A DNA stretch of 64,000 bases from Eriocheir sinensis (Eukaryota; Arthropoda; Malacostraca; Decapoda; Varunidae), in the NCBI RefSeq assembly GCF_024679095.1, contig NW_026111622.1, forward strand, positions 124,001 through 188,000, read 5' to 3'. Numbering within the stretch: the stretch's first letter is position 1; the number at the start of each line of letters is the position of its first letter. The translations under genes and the position numbers were made by a program. The notes below the pieces were generated by a model. That model searched no databases. It worked only from the letters and a program-made list of their open reading frames with translations, and had not been told where the DNA came from. Shown one piece after another: positions 43,347 to 60,979 of this stretch.

Positions 43347-45856
43347 ATTTATGTGTATATTTGTATTATATATTTTCATCAAAATTACATTTTATGGTAT
43401 TTTATAATTTAATATACAAAATAGATTATTTCAATTTCTATACATATTTTATACAAAATACATTTCTAATGTGTTTTGTATATATATTTTATGCAAATTT
43501 AATTACTTTTGTGTATTTTGTATATAGTTTTATATAAATTTACGTTATTTATGTATTTTGTATATTTATATTTATACAATACATTCTTTTATTAGTATTT
43601 GTTTATTTATATTTATACAATTTACATTATTTTATGTGTATTTTGTATACATTTTATACGTATTTACTTAATTTTATGTATTTTGTATATGTATTTTTAT
43701 AGAAATGTACGTTATTTGTATTCGTATATATTTTTGAAACAAATTTACATTATTTTATATGTATTTTGTATATCTATTTCAATACAAATTTACCTTATTG
43801 TATGTGCATTTTGTATATTTATTTTAATACAAAATCAAATATTTTATGTTTTTTCGTATATATATTTTTATAAAAAATGAGTTATTTTATGTGTATTTTG
43901 CATCTTAATTTTCATACAAATTTACATTATTTTATTAATATTTTCTGTATTTATTTTCATACGATTTTACATTATTTTATTTGTGTTTTGTACATATTTT
44001 TTTTATACATATTTACATTATTTAATGTGTTTTTTGAATATATATTTGATACATATTTACGTTATTTTAAGTTATTTTATGTGTATTTGTTTATATATTT
44101 TGACACAAATTTACAATATTTTATGGGTATTTTGTATATATATTTCAAAAGAAATTTACCTAGCTTTATGTGTATTTTGAATATCTATTTTCATACAAAC
44201 TCAAATTATTTTTATGTATTTTTGTATTTATTTCAATACAAATTTTAGTTATGTGATATGTATTTTGTAAATCTATTTTCATTCAAATATATATTATTTT
44301 ATTGGTATTTTGTTGATTTATATTGATACGAATTTACATTATTTTATATGTACTTTGTATATATATTTTTATACGCATTTACATTATTTAACATTTATTT
44401 TGAATATATAATTTTATACAAATTCATGGTATTTTATGTGTATTTGTATATATATTTTCATATAAATTTACATTATTTTATGTGTATTTTGTACATATAT
44501 TTCATTACAAATTTACCTTATTTTATGTTTATTTTGTATGTGTATTTTGTACATTTATATTTATACAAATACACATTCTTTTATTGGTATTTTTTTTATT
44601 TATTTTGATTCGAATTTACATTATTTTATGTGTATTTTGTTTACATTTTTTTATACGTATTTACTTAATTTTATGTGTATTTTCTAAATATATTTTTATA
44701 GAAATCTACGTTATTTTATGTGTATTCCTATATATATTTTGAAACAAATTTACATTGTTTTATATGTATTTTTGCATATCTCTTTCAATAGAAGTTTACC
44801 TTATTGTATGTGCATTTTGTATATTTATTTCAATACAAATTTAAATATTTTATGTGTATTTTTGTATATATATTTTTATAAGAAATGCGCTATTTGATGG
44901 GAATTTTGCATCTTTATTGTCATTCAAATTTACATTATTTTATTAATATTCGGTGTATTTATTTTGATACGATTTTACATTATTCTATTTGTTTTTTTGT
45001 ATATATTTTTTTATACTTATTTACATTATTTAATGTGTATCTAGCATATATATTTCATACAAATTTATTATCTATTATTTATTTTCATACAAATACACAT
45101 TCTTTTTATGATATTTTGATTATTTATCTTGACACGAATTTACATTACTTAATGTGTATTTTGTATATATTTTTTTATACGTATTTACATAATTTCTTGT
45201 GTATTTTGTATATATATTTCTATAGAAATCTACGTTATTTTATGTGTATTCGTATATATATTTTGAAACAAATTTACATTGTTTTATATGTATTTTTGAA
45301 TATCTCTTTCAATACAAATTTACCTTACTGAATATGCATTTTGTATATTTATTTCAAAACAAATTTAAACATTTTATTTGTATTTTGGTATATATATTTT
45401 TAGAAAAAATGCACTATTTTATGGGAATTTTGCATCTTTCTTTTCATACAAATTTACATTATTTTGTTGATATTCTCTGTATTTATTTTGATACGATTTT
45501 ATATTATTCTATTTCTTTTTTGTATATAATTTTTTTATACACATTTACATTATTTAATGTGTATCTTGCATATATATTTTATACAAATTTACGTTATTTA
45601 AGTGTATTTGTTTATATATTTTCATTCAAATTTACATTATTTTATGTGTATTTTGTATATGTATTTCAATACAAATTTACCTAATTTTATGTATATTTTG
45701 TATATATCTTTTCATACAAATTTTAACTATTTATGTGTATTTTTGTATATAGTTTTATACAAATTTATTTTATTTTATGTACGCATTTACATTATTTAAT
45801 ATGTTTTGTATATATATTTTAATGCAAATTTACTTTATTTTATGTGCATTTTTGTA
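43347..45856 (+). repeat. Plus-orientation satellite block
   Basis: The first 400 bp has unusually many short deletions in homopolymers (for example TTTATACAATACATTC near 43571). The rest is regular, and 43880-44560 parallels the inverse of 2880-3590 and of unit 1. Confidence 0.86.
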
Positions 45857-46230
45857 AGTTTGTATTGAAATAGATATGCAAAATACATATAAAACAATGT
45901 AAATTTGTTTCAAAATATATATACGAATAAACATAAAATAACGTAGATTTCTATAAAAATATATACAAAATACACATCAATTGAAATAAACACGTATAAA
46001 AAAATGAATACAAATTACACATAAAATAATGTAAAATCGTATCAAAATAAATAAACAAAATACCAATAAAAGAATGTGTATTTGTATAAATATATATATA
46101 CAAAATACACATAATATATCGTAAATTTGTATAAAACTATATACAAAAATACACAGAAGTAATTAAATTAAATAAATGCTAAATAATATAAATGCGTATA
46201 AAAATATATATACAAAGTACATATAAAATA
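45857..46230 (-). repeat. Short minus-orientation satellite block
   Basis: About eight monomers. The segment 46140-46255 is the reverse complement of about 25075-25190, including a private internal join AATTAAATTAAATAAATGC. Confidence 0.85.
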
Positions 46231-47353
46231 ATACAAATTTAATTATTCTATGTGTATTTTTGTATATGTATTCTAAAAAAAATGCTTTATTTTATGAGTA
46301 TTTTGCATCTTTATTTTCATACAAATCTACTTTATTTTATTGATATTCTGTGTATTTATTTTGATACGATTTTACATTATTCTATGTATATTTTGTATAT
46401 ATATTTCATACAAATGTACGTTATTTTATGTGAATTTGTTTTCATTTTATACAAATTTACATTATTTCATGTGTATTTTGTACATGTATTTAAATGCAAA
46501 TTCAACTAATTATATGTGTATTATGTATATCTATTTTCATACAAATCGAAATTAATTTTGTGTATTTTAGTACATATTTTTATTCAAATTTTCGTAATTT
46601 TATGTGTATTTTGTATATTTATTTTCCTACAAATATACGTTCCTTTATCGGAATTTTGTTTATTTATTTTGATACGAATTTTCATTATTTTAGGTGTATG
46701 TGATATATATATTTTTATACTTATTTACATAATTTTATATGTATTTTGAATATATATTTTCATAGAAATTTACTCTATTTTATGTGTATTCGTATATATA
46801 TTTTGATACAAATTTACATTATTTATGTGTATTTCGCATATCTATTTCAATACAAATTTTCTTTGTTGTATGTGCCTTTTGTATATTTATTTTGATACAA
46901 ATTTAATTATTTTATGTGTATTTTTGTATATATATATTTAGCATCTTAATTTTCATTCAAATTTACATTATTTTATTAATATTTTCTGTATTTATTTTGA
47001 TACGATTTTACATTATTTTATTTGTGTTTTGTATATATTTTTTTATACATATTTACATTATTTAATGTGATTTTTGTATATATATTTGATACATATTTAC
47101 GTTATTTTATGTGTATTTGTTTATATATTTTGACACAAATTTACAATATTTTATGGGTATTTTGTATATATATTTCAAAAGAAATTTACCTAGTTTTATG
47201 TGTATTTTGAATATCTATTTTCATACAAACTCAAATTATTTTTATGTATTTTTGTATATATTTCATTACAATTTTAGTTATGTTATATGTATTTTGTAAA
47301 TCTATTTTCATTCAAATATATATTATTTTATTGGTATTTTGTTGATTTATATT

Positions 47354-47447
47354 GATACGAATTTACATTATTTTATATGTACTTTGTATATATATTTTTT
47401 GATACGAATTTACATTATTTTATATGTACTTTGTATATATATTTTTA
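47354..47447 (+). repeat. Exact duplication of one monomer, 47-bp period
   Basis: GATACGAATTTACATTATTT at 47354 recurs at 47401, and the sequence stays the same until the poly-T of the core. Relatives at 44330 and 51820 have one copy, so this is a recent single-monomer gain. Confidence 0.88.
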
Positions 47448-47822
47448 TACATTATTTAATATTTATTTTGAATATATAATTTTATACAAATTCATGGTAT
47501 TTTATGTGTATTTGTATATATATTTTCATATAAATTTACATTATTTTATGTGTATTTTGTACATATATTTCATTACAAATTTACCTTATTTTATGTTTAT
47601 TTTGTATGTGTATTTTGTACATTTATATTTATACAAATACACATTCTTTTATTAGTATTTTGTTTATTTATTTTGTTTCGAATTTACATTATTTTATGTG
47701 TATTTTGCTTACATTTTTTTATAAGTACTTACTTGATTTTATGTGTATTTTGTATATATATTTTTATATAAATCTACGTTATTTTATGTGTATTCGTATA
47801 TATATTTTAAACAAATTTACAT

Positions 47823-48262
47823 TGTTTTATATGTATTTTTGCATATTTCTTTGAATAGAAGTTTCCTTATTGTATGTGCATTTTGTATATTTATTTCAAT
47901 ACAAATTTAAATATTTTATGTGTATTTTGGTATATATATTTTTATAAGAAATGCGCTATTTGATGGGAATTTTGCATCTTTATTTTCATACAAATTTACA
48001 TTATTTTATTAATATTCGGTGTATTTATTTTGATACGATTTTGTTTTATATGTATTTTTGCATATCTATTTCAATACAAATTTACCTTATTTTATGTGCA
48101 TTTTGTATATTTATTTTAATACAAATTTAAATATTTTATGTGTATTTTGGTATATATATTTTTATAAGAAATACGCTATTTTATGGGAATTTTGCATCTT
48201 TATTTTTATACAAATTTACATTATTTTATTAATATTCGGTGTATTTATTTTGATACGATTTT
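47823..48262 (+). repeat. Tandem duplication, ~220-bp period
   Basis: TTTTATATGTATTTTTGCAT and the following monomers through GATACGATTTT occur twice. The landmark AAGAAAT(G/A)CGCTATTT lies at 47947 and again at about 48167. The copies differ at several bases, so it is older than the 47-bp duplication. Confidence 0.8.
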
Positions 48263-49163
48263 ACATTATTCTTTTTGTTTTTTGTATATACTTTTTTATA
48301 CATATTTACATTATTTAATGTGTATCTTGCATATATATTTTATACAAATTTATTATCTATTATCTATTTTCATACAAATACACATTCTTTTCATGATATT
48401 TTGTTTATTTATTTTGACACGAATTTACATTATTTGATATGTATTTTGTATATATATTTTTATACGTATTCACATAATTTCATATGTATTTTGTATATAT
48501 ATTTCTATAGAAATCTACTTTATTTTATGTGTATTCGTATATATATTTTGAAACAAATTTACATTGTTTTATATGTATTTTTTGAATATCTCTTTCAATA
48601 CAAATTTACCTTACTGTATATGCATTTTGCATATTTATTTCAATATAAATTTAAACATTTTATGTGTATTTTGGTATATATATTTTTATAAAAAATGCGA
48701 TAATTTCTGGGCATTTTGCATCTTTATTTTCATACAAATTTATATTATTTTATTGATATTCTGTGTATTTATTTTGATACGATATTTCATTATTCTATTT
48801 GTTTTTTGTATATATTTTTTTTATACACATTTACATTATTTAATGTGTATCTTGCATATATATTTGATACAAATTTACGTTATTTTAAGTGTATATGTTT
48901 ATATATTTTCATTCAAATTTCCATTATTTTATGTGTATTTTGTATATGTATTTCAATACAAATTTACCTAATTTTATGTGTATTTTGTATATTGATTTTC
49001 ATACAAATTTAAATTATTTTCGTGTATTTTTGTATATAGTTTTATACAAACTTAGGTTATTTTATGAGTATTTTGTATATCTATTTTCATACAAATACAC
49101 ATTCTTTTATTTATATTTTGTTTAATTATTTTGACGAGAATTTAAATTATTTAATGTGTATTT

Positions 49164-49400
<237 letters not shown>

Positions 49401-50089
49401 CTATAGAAATGTACGTTATTTTATGTGTATTCGTATATAGATTTTTAAACAAATTTACACTTTTATGTGCATTTTGTATATTTTTTCAATACAAATTTAC
49501 CTTATTGTACGTGCATTTTGTATATTAATTTTAATACACATTTAATTATTCTATGTGTATTTTTGTATATGTATTTAAAAAAAAAATATGCTTTATTTTA
49601 TGGGTATTTTGCATCTTTATTTTCATACAAAATTACATTATTTTATTGATAATCTGTGTATTTATTTTGATACGATTTTACATTATTCTATGTATATTTT
49701 GTATATCTATTTTATACAAATGTACGTTATTTTATGTGAATTTATTTTCATTTCATACAAATTTACATTATTTTATGTGTATTTTGTACATGTATTTAAA
49801 TACAAATTTAAGTAATTATATGTGTTTTTTGTATATCTATTTTTATACAAATTGAAATTTATTTTTTTGTTTTTTTGTATATATTTTTATTCAAATTTTC
49901 GTAATTTTATGTGTATTTTGTATATTTATTTTCCTACAAATATACGTTCTTTTATCGGAATTTTGTTTATTTATTTTGATATGAATTTTATTTTTTTTAG
50001 GTGTATTTGATATATATATTTTTATACTTATTTACGTAATTTTATATGTATTTTGAATATATATTATCATAGAAATTTACTCTATATGT

Positions 50090-50962
50090 TTATACAAAAA
50101 AACACAAAAATAATTTAAATTTGTATATAAATAAATATATAAAATACACATAAAATTAGGTAAATTTGTATTTAAATACATATACAAAAAACACTTAAAA
50201 TAATGTAAATTTGAATGAAATTATATAAACAAATACACTTAAAATAACGTTAATTTGTATAAAATATATATAAAAAATACACATTAAATAATGAATATAT
50301 GTATAAAAAAATATATACAAAACACAAATAGTATAATATAAAATCGTAACAAAATATATACACGGAATATTAATAAAATAATGTACATTTGTATGAAAAC
50401 TAAGATGCAAAATACCTATAAAATATCGCATTTTTTATAAAATTATATATTCCAAAATACACATTAAATATTTGAATTTGTATTAAAATAAATATACAAA
50501 ATGCAAATACAATAAGGTAAATTTGTATTGAAATAGATATGCAAAATACATATAAAACAATGTAAATTTGTTTCGAAATATATATACGAATACACATAAA
50601 ATAACGTAGATTTCTATAAATATATATATACAAAATACAAATAAAATTAAGTAAATACGAATCAAAAATGTATACAAAATTCACATAAAATAATGTAAAT
50701 TCGTATAAATATAAATAAACAAAATACCAATAAGAGAGTGTGTATTTGTATAAATATAAATATACAAAATGGACATAAAATAACGTAAATTTGTATAAAA
50801 CTATATACAAAATACATATATAAATAATGTAAATTTGAAAGAAAATATATAAACAAATACACATATAATAACGTAAATTTGTATGAAATATATATTCAAG
50901 ATACACATTAAATAATGTAAATATGTATAAAAAAATATATACAAAACACAAATAGAATAATG
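50090..50962 (-). repeat. Minus-orientation satellite block
   Basis: Inverse counterpart of about 30300-31110, sharing AAGTAAATACGAATCAAAAATG. It is also a direct relative of 63530-64000. It exits at AGAATAATG|TATTTCAATAC. Confidence 0.86.
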
Positions 50963-53482
50963 TATTTCAATACAAATTTACCTAATTTTATGTGTATTTT
51001 GTATATTTATTTTCATACAAACTTAAATTATTTTTGTGTATTTTTGTATATAGTTTTATACAAACTTAGGTTATTTTATCAGTATTTTGTATATCTTTTT
51101 TCATACAAATACACATTCTTTTATTGATATTTTGTTGATTTATTTTGACGAGAATTTAAATTATTTAATGTGTATTTTGTATATATATTTTTATACGTAT
51201 TTACATCATTTCATGTGTATTTTGTATATATATTTCTATAGAAATCTACGTTATATTATGTGTATTCGTATATAGATTTTTAAACAAATTTACACTTTTA
51301 TGTGTATTTTGCATATTTTTTCAATACAAATTTACCTTATTGTATATGTATTTTGTATATTAATTTTAATACAAATTTAATTATTCTATGTGTATTTTTG
51401 TATATGTATTTTTATAAAAATATGCTTTATTTTATGGGTATTTTGCATCTTTATTTTCATACAAATTTACGTTATTTGATTGATATTCTGCTCATTCATT
51501 TTGATACGATTTGGCATTATTCCATGTGTATTTTGTATATATTTTTCATACAAATTTACGTTATTTTATGTGAATTTGTTTATATATTTTGACACAAATT
51601 TACAATATTTTATGGGTATTTTGTATATATATTTCAAAAGAAATTTACCTAGTTTTATGTGTATTTTGAATTTCTTTTTTCATACAAATCCAAATTATTT
51701 TTATGTATTTTTGTATATATTTCAATACAAATTTTAGTTATGTTATGTGTATTTTGTAACTATTTTCATTCAAATATATATTATTTTATTGGTATTTTGT
51801 TGATTTATATTGATACGAATTTACATTATTTTATATGTACTTTTTATATATATTTTTATACGCATTTACATTATTTAATATTTATTTTGAATATATAATT
51901 TTATGCAAATTCATGGTATTTTATGTGTATTTGTATATATATTTTCATATAAATTTACATTACTTTATGTGTATTTTGTACATATATTTCATTACAAATT
52001 TACCTTATTTTATGTTTATTTTGTATGTGTATTTTGCACATTTATATTTATACAAATACACATTCTTTTATTGATATTTTGTTTATTTATTTTGTTTCGA
52101 ATTTATATTATTTTATGTGTATTTTGTTTACATTTTTTTATACGTATTTACCTAATTTTATGTGTATTTTGTATATATATTTTTTATAGAAATCTACGTT
52201 ATTTTATGTGTATTTGTATATATATTTTGAAACAAATTTACATTGTTTTATATGTATTTTTGCATATCTCTTTCAATACAAGTTTACCTTATTGTATGTG
52301 CATTTTGTATATTTATTTCAATACAAATTTACATTATTTTATTAATATTCGGTGTATTTATTTTGATACGATTTCACATTATTCTATTTGTTTTTTGTAT
52401 ATATTTTTTTTATACATATTTACATTGTTTAATGTGTATCTTGCATATATATTTCATACAAATTTATTATCTATTATTTATTTTCATACAAATACACATT
52501 TTTTTCATGATATTTTGTTTATTTATTTTGACACGAATTTACCTAGATATGTATTTTGTATATATATTTTTATACGTATTTAAATAATTTCATGTGTATT
52601 TTGTATATATATTTCTATAGAATATAGAGTATTCGTATATATATTTTGAAACAAATTTACTTTGTTTTATATGTATTTTTGAATATATCTTTCAATACAT
52701 ATTTACCTTACTGTATATGCATTTTGTATATTTATTTCAATACAAATTTAAATATTTTATGTGTATTTTGGTATATATATTTTTATAAAAAAATGCGCTA
52801 TTTTATGGGAATTTTGCATCTTTCCTTTCATACAAATTTACATTATTTTATTGATATTCTGTGTATTTATATTGATAGGATTTTACATTATTCTATTTCT
52901 TTTTTGTATATATTTTTTTATACACATTTACATTATTTAATGTGTATCTTGCATATATATTTTATACAAATTTACGTTATTTTAAGTGTATTTGTTTATA
53001 TATTTTCATTCAAATTTACATTATTTGATGTGTATTTTGTATATGTATTTCAATACAAATTTAACTAATTTTATGTGTATTTTGTATATTTCTTTTCAAA
53101 CAAATTTAAATTATTTTTGTGTATTTTTGTATATAGTTTTATACAAATTAAGGTTATTTTATGTACGTATTTACATTATATAGTGTGTGTTTTGTATATA
53201 TATTTTTATGCAAATTTACTTTATTTTATGTGCATTTTTGTACATATATTTTTATAGAAATTTGCGTTATTTGTATATGTTTTCTCATACAGATTTACAT
53301 TATTTTATTGCTATTTTGTTTATTTATTTTGATACGAATTACATGATTATATGTGTATTTTGTACATATTTTTATTTATTTATTTATTTTTATTTTGTTT
53401 AAATATTTTTCAACAAATCTACGTTATATGTATTTGTATAAATATTTTGATACAGATTTACATTATTTTATGTATTTTGTAT
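50963..53482 (+). repeat. Plus-orientation satellite block
   Basis: Contains the target-site relative TTAGTTATGTTATGTG near 51736, uninterrupted. A (TTTA)n-like slip, TTTTTATTTATTTATTTATT, lies near 53370. Its exit join TTTTGTATG|AATGAAAATAG at 53482 differs by a few bases from the recurrent junction. Confidence 0.87.
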
Positions 53483-56400
53483 GAATGAAAATAGATATAC
53501 AAAATATACATAAAATAAACTAAGTTTGTATTGAAATATATATACAAAATACATAAAATAATGTAAATTTGTATCAAAATATTTTAACAGATGCGCATAA
53601 AATAACGTAAATTTGTTTTAAAATATACAAAATACACATTAAATAATGTAAATATGTATAAAAAAATATATACAAAACACAAATAGAATAATGTAAAATC
53701 GTATCAAAATAAATACCAAAATATTAATAAAACAATGTAAATTTGTATGAAAATAAAGATGCAAAATACCCATTAAATACTGCATTTTTTATAAAAATAT
53801 ATATACCAAAATACACATGAAAAAATGAATTTTTATTAAAATAAATATACAAAATACACATACAATAAGGTAAATCTGTATTGAAATAGATATGCAAAAT
53901 ACATATAAAACAATGTAAATTTGTTTCAAAATATATATACGAATACACATAAAATAACGTAGATTTGTATAAAAATATATATACAAAATACACATAAAAT
54001 GAATTAAATACGTATAAGAAAATGTATACAAAATACACATAAAATAATGTAAATTCGTATCAAAATAAATAAACAAAATACCAATAAAAGAATGTGTATT
54101 TGTATAAATATAAATATACAAAATACACATAAAATAACGTAAATTTGTATAAAACTATATACAAAAATACACAGAAGTAATTAAATTCGTATGAAAATAG
54201 ATATACAAAAATACAGATAACATAAGCTAAATTTGAATTGAAATGTATATACAAAATACATAAAATAATGTAAATTTGTATCAAAATATTTATAAAAATA
54301 CATATAATAACGTAAATTTGTTTAAAAATATATAAACAAAATACAGATTAAGTAATGTAAATACGTATAAAAAATATGTACAAAATACACATATAATCAT
54401 GTAATTCGTATCAAACTAAATAAACAAAATATCAATAAAATAATGTAAATTTGTATGAGAAAACATATACAAATACATATAAAATAACGCTAATTTCTAT
54501 AAAAATATATGTCCAAAAATGAACGTAAAATAAAGTAACTTTGGACAAAAATATATATACAAATCACACATTAAATAATGGAAATGCGTACATAAAATAA
54601 CCTAAATTTGTATAAAACTATATACGAAAATACACAAAAATAATTTAAATTTGTATGAAAAGAAATATACAAAATACACATAAAATTATGTTAATTTGTA
54701 TTGAAATACATATACAAAATACATATAAAATAATGTAAATTTGAAAGAAAATATATAAACAAATACAAATATAATAACGTAAATTTGTATGAAATATATA
54801 TTCAAAATACACATTAAATGATGTAAATATGTATAAAAAAATATATACAAAACACAAATAGAATAATGTAAAATCGTATCAAAATATATACACAGAATAT
54901 TAATAAAATAATGTAAATTTGTATGAAAATTAAGATGCAAAATACCTATAAAATAACGCATTTTTTATAAAATTATTGATACCAAAATACACATAAAATA
55001 TTTGAATTTGTATTAAAATAAATATACAAAATGCACATACAATAAGGTAAATTTGTATTGAAATAGATATGCAAAATACATTTAAAATAATGTAAATTTG
55101 TTTCAAAATATATATACGAATACACATACAATAACGTAGATTTCTATAAAAATACATATACAAAATACACATAATATTAAGTAAATACAATTAAAAAAAT
55201 GTATACAAAATACACATAAAATAATGTAAATTCGTATAAATGTAAATAAACAATATACCATTAAAAGAATGTATATTTGTATAAATATAAATATACAAAA
55301 TGCACATAAAATAACGTAAATTTATATAAAACTATATACATAAAATAACGCAAATTTCTATAAAAATATATGTAAAAAAACGAACATAAAATAAATTTGC
55401 ATAAAAATATATATACAAAACACACTTTAGATAATGTAAATTAGTATAAAAATATGTATACAAAATACCTATGAAATAATCTAAATTCGTATCGAATTAA
55501 ATTAAGAAAATACCAATAAAATAATGTAATTTTGGATGAAAATATATATACAAAATACACATAAAATAACCTGAATACAAATACAAATATACACATAAAA
55601 TAATTTAAAATTGTATGAAATAAATATACAAAATAAACATAAAATAAGGTAAATTTGTAATGAAATATATGAAAAAATACACATAAAATAATATAAATTT
55701 GTATGAAAATATATATACAAATACACATTAAATAACATGAATTTGTATAAAATTTGTATCAAAATATATACTTATACACACAATAAAATAACGTATTTTT
55801 TTTATGAAAATGTATATACAGAATACACATAAAATAATTTAAATATGTATGAAAATATATAAACAAATACACATAAAATAATGTAAATTTGCATGAAATA
55901 TATATACAAAATGAACAGTAAATAATGTAAATATGTATAAAAAAAATATATACAAAAAACACATGGAATAATGTTAAATCGTATCAAAATAAATAAAGAG
56001 AATATCAATAAAATATTGTAAATTTGTATGAAAATAAAGATGCAAAATATTAATATAATAACGCATATTTGCATAAAAATATATATACAAAAATACATAT
56101 AAAATAATTAAATTTGTATTAAAATAAATATACAAAATGCACGTACAATAAAGTAAATTTGTATTGAAATAGATATGCAAAATACACATTAATAATGTAA
56201 ATTTGTATCAAAATATATATACGAATACTCATAAAATAGAGTAAATTTCTATGAAAATATACATACAAAATAGATATACAAAATACACATATAACTAGTT
56301 AAATTTGTATTTAAATACATGTACAAAAAACACATAAAATAATGTAGATTTGTATGAAATGAAAACAAATACATTTTATATAAAATATATATACAAAATA

Positions 56401-56584
56401 CACATAGAATAATGTAAAATCATATCAAAATAAATACACAGAATATCAATAAAATAATGTAAATTTGTATGAAAATAAAGATGCAAAATACCCATAAAAT
56501 AAAGCATATTTTTATAAAAATACATACACAAAAATACACATAGATTAATCAAATTTGTATTAAAATTAATATACAAAATGCACA
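53483..56584 (-). repeat. Minus-orientation satellite block
   Basis: 53483-54310 follows the same order as 38537-39360. 54880-55500 follows 4050-4640. It holds a mixture of the common series and the AAATAACATGAATTTG series. It exits at ATGCACATG|TATTTTG. Confidence 0.87.
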
Positions 56585-57096
56585 TGTATTTTGTATATAT
56601 ATTTTTATACAAATCTACGTTATTTTATGTGTATTCGTATATATATTTTGAAACAAATTTACATTGTTTTATATGTATTTTGCATATCTATTTCAATACA
56701 GATTTACCTTATTGTATGTGTATTTTGTATATTTATTTTAATACAAATTAATTTTTTCATGTGTATTTTGTTATATATATTTTTATAAAAAAAATGCGTT
56801 ATTTAATGGGTATTTTGCATCTTTATTTTCATACAAATTTACATTGTTTTATTAATATTCTGTGTATTTATTTTGATACGATTTTACATTATTCTATTTG
56901 TGTTTTGTATATATTTTTTTATACATATTAACATTATTTAATGTGTATTTTGTATATTTTAAAACAAATTTACGTTATTTTATGCGCATCTGTTAAAATA
57001 TTTTGATACAAATTTACATTATTTTATGTATTTTGTATATATATTTCAATACAAATTTAGTTTATTTTATGTATATTTTGTATATCTATTTTCATT
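56585..57096 (+). repeat. Short plus-orientation satellite block
   Basis: Close to 5015-5525, including its exit junction TATTTTCATT|CGTATC. It is a direct repeat of that segment about 51.6 kb away. Confidence 0.87.
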
Positions 57097-59642
<2,546 letters not shown>

Positions 59643-60979
59643 TGTGTATTTTGTATATTTATTTTCATACAAATTGAAACTATTTTTGTTTATTATTTTA
59701 TATATTTTCATACAAATTTTCGTTATTTTAAGTGTATTTTGTATATTTATTTTTTCTACAAATATACGTTCTTTTATCTGATTTTTGTATATTGAAATTG
59801 AAAGGAATTTACCTTATTTTGTATATCTATTTTTATACAAATTAAAATACTTGCGTATTTTTGTATATAGTTTTATATAAATTTACGTTATTTTATGTGT
59901 ATTTTGTATATTTATATTTATACAAATACACATTCTTTTATTGGTATTTTTTTATTTATTTTGATACGAATTAACATTATTTTATGTGTATTTTGTATAC
60001 ATTTTTTTATACGTATTTACTTCATTTTATGTGTATTTTGTATATATATTTTTATAGAAATCTACGTTATTTTATGTGTATTCGTATATATATTTTTAAA
60101 AACAAATTTACATTGTTTTATATTTATTTTTCATATCTATTTCAATACAAATGTACCTTATTGTATGTGTTTTTTATATATTTATTTTAATACAAATTTG
60201 ATTTTTTTATGTTTATTTTGGTATATATATTTAACAAAAAAGCGTTATTTTATGGGTATTTTGCCTCTTTATTTTCATACAAATTTACATTATTTTATTA
60301 ATATTCTGTGTATTTATTTTGATACGATTTTACATTATTCTATTTGTGTTTTGTATATATTTTTTTATACAAATTTACATTATTTTATGTGTATTTTGTA
60401 TATGTATTTCAAAACAAATTTACCTAATTTTATGTTTATATTGTATATTTATTTTCATACAAATTTAAAATATTTTTGTGTATTTTTGTATATAGTTTGA
60501 TACAAATTTAGGTTATTTTATGTGTATTTTGTATATCTATTTTCAAACAAATACACATTCTTTTATTGATATTTTGTTTATTTATTTTGACGCGAATTTA
60601 CAGTATTTAATGTGTATTTTGTATATATATTTTTATACGTATTTACATTATTTCATGTGTATTTTGTATATATCCTTATTGTATGTGCATTTTGTATATT
60701 TATTTCAATACAAATTTAAATATTTTATGTGTATTTTGGTATATATATTTTTATAAGAAATGCGCTATTTGATGGGAATTTTGCATCTTTATTTTCATAC
60801 AAATTTACATTATTTTATTAATATTCGGTGTATTTAATTTGATACGATTTTACATTATTATACTTGTTTTTTGTATATATATTTTTTTTATACATATTTA
60901 CATTATTTAATGTGTATCTTGCATATATATTTCATACAAATTTATTATCTATTATTTATTTTCATACAAATACACATTT
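59643..60979 (+). repeat. Plus-orientation satellite block
   Basis: 59800-60640 relates to 26790-27700. Near 60674, GTATATATCC joins a different part of the series (TTATTGTATGTGC), an internal deletion. Exit at ACACATT|TAACAGATGCGC. Confidence 0.86.
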
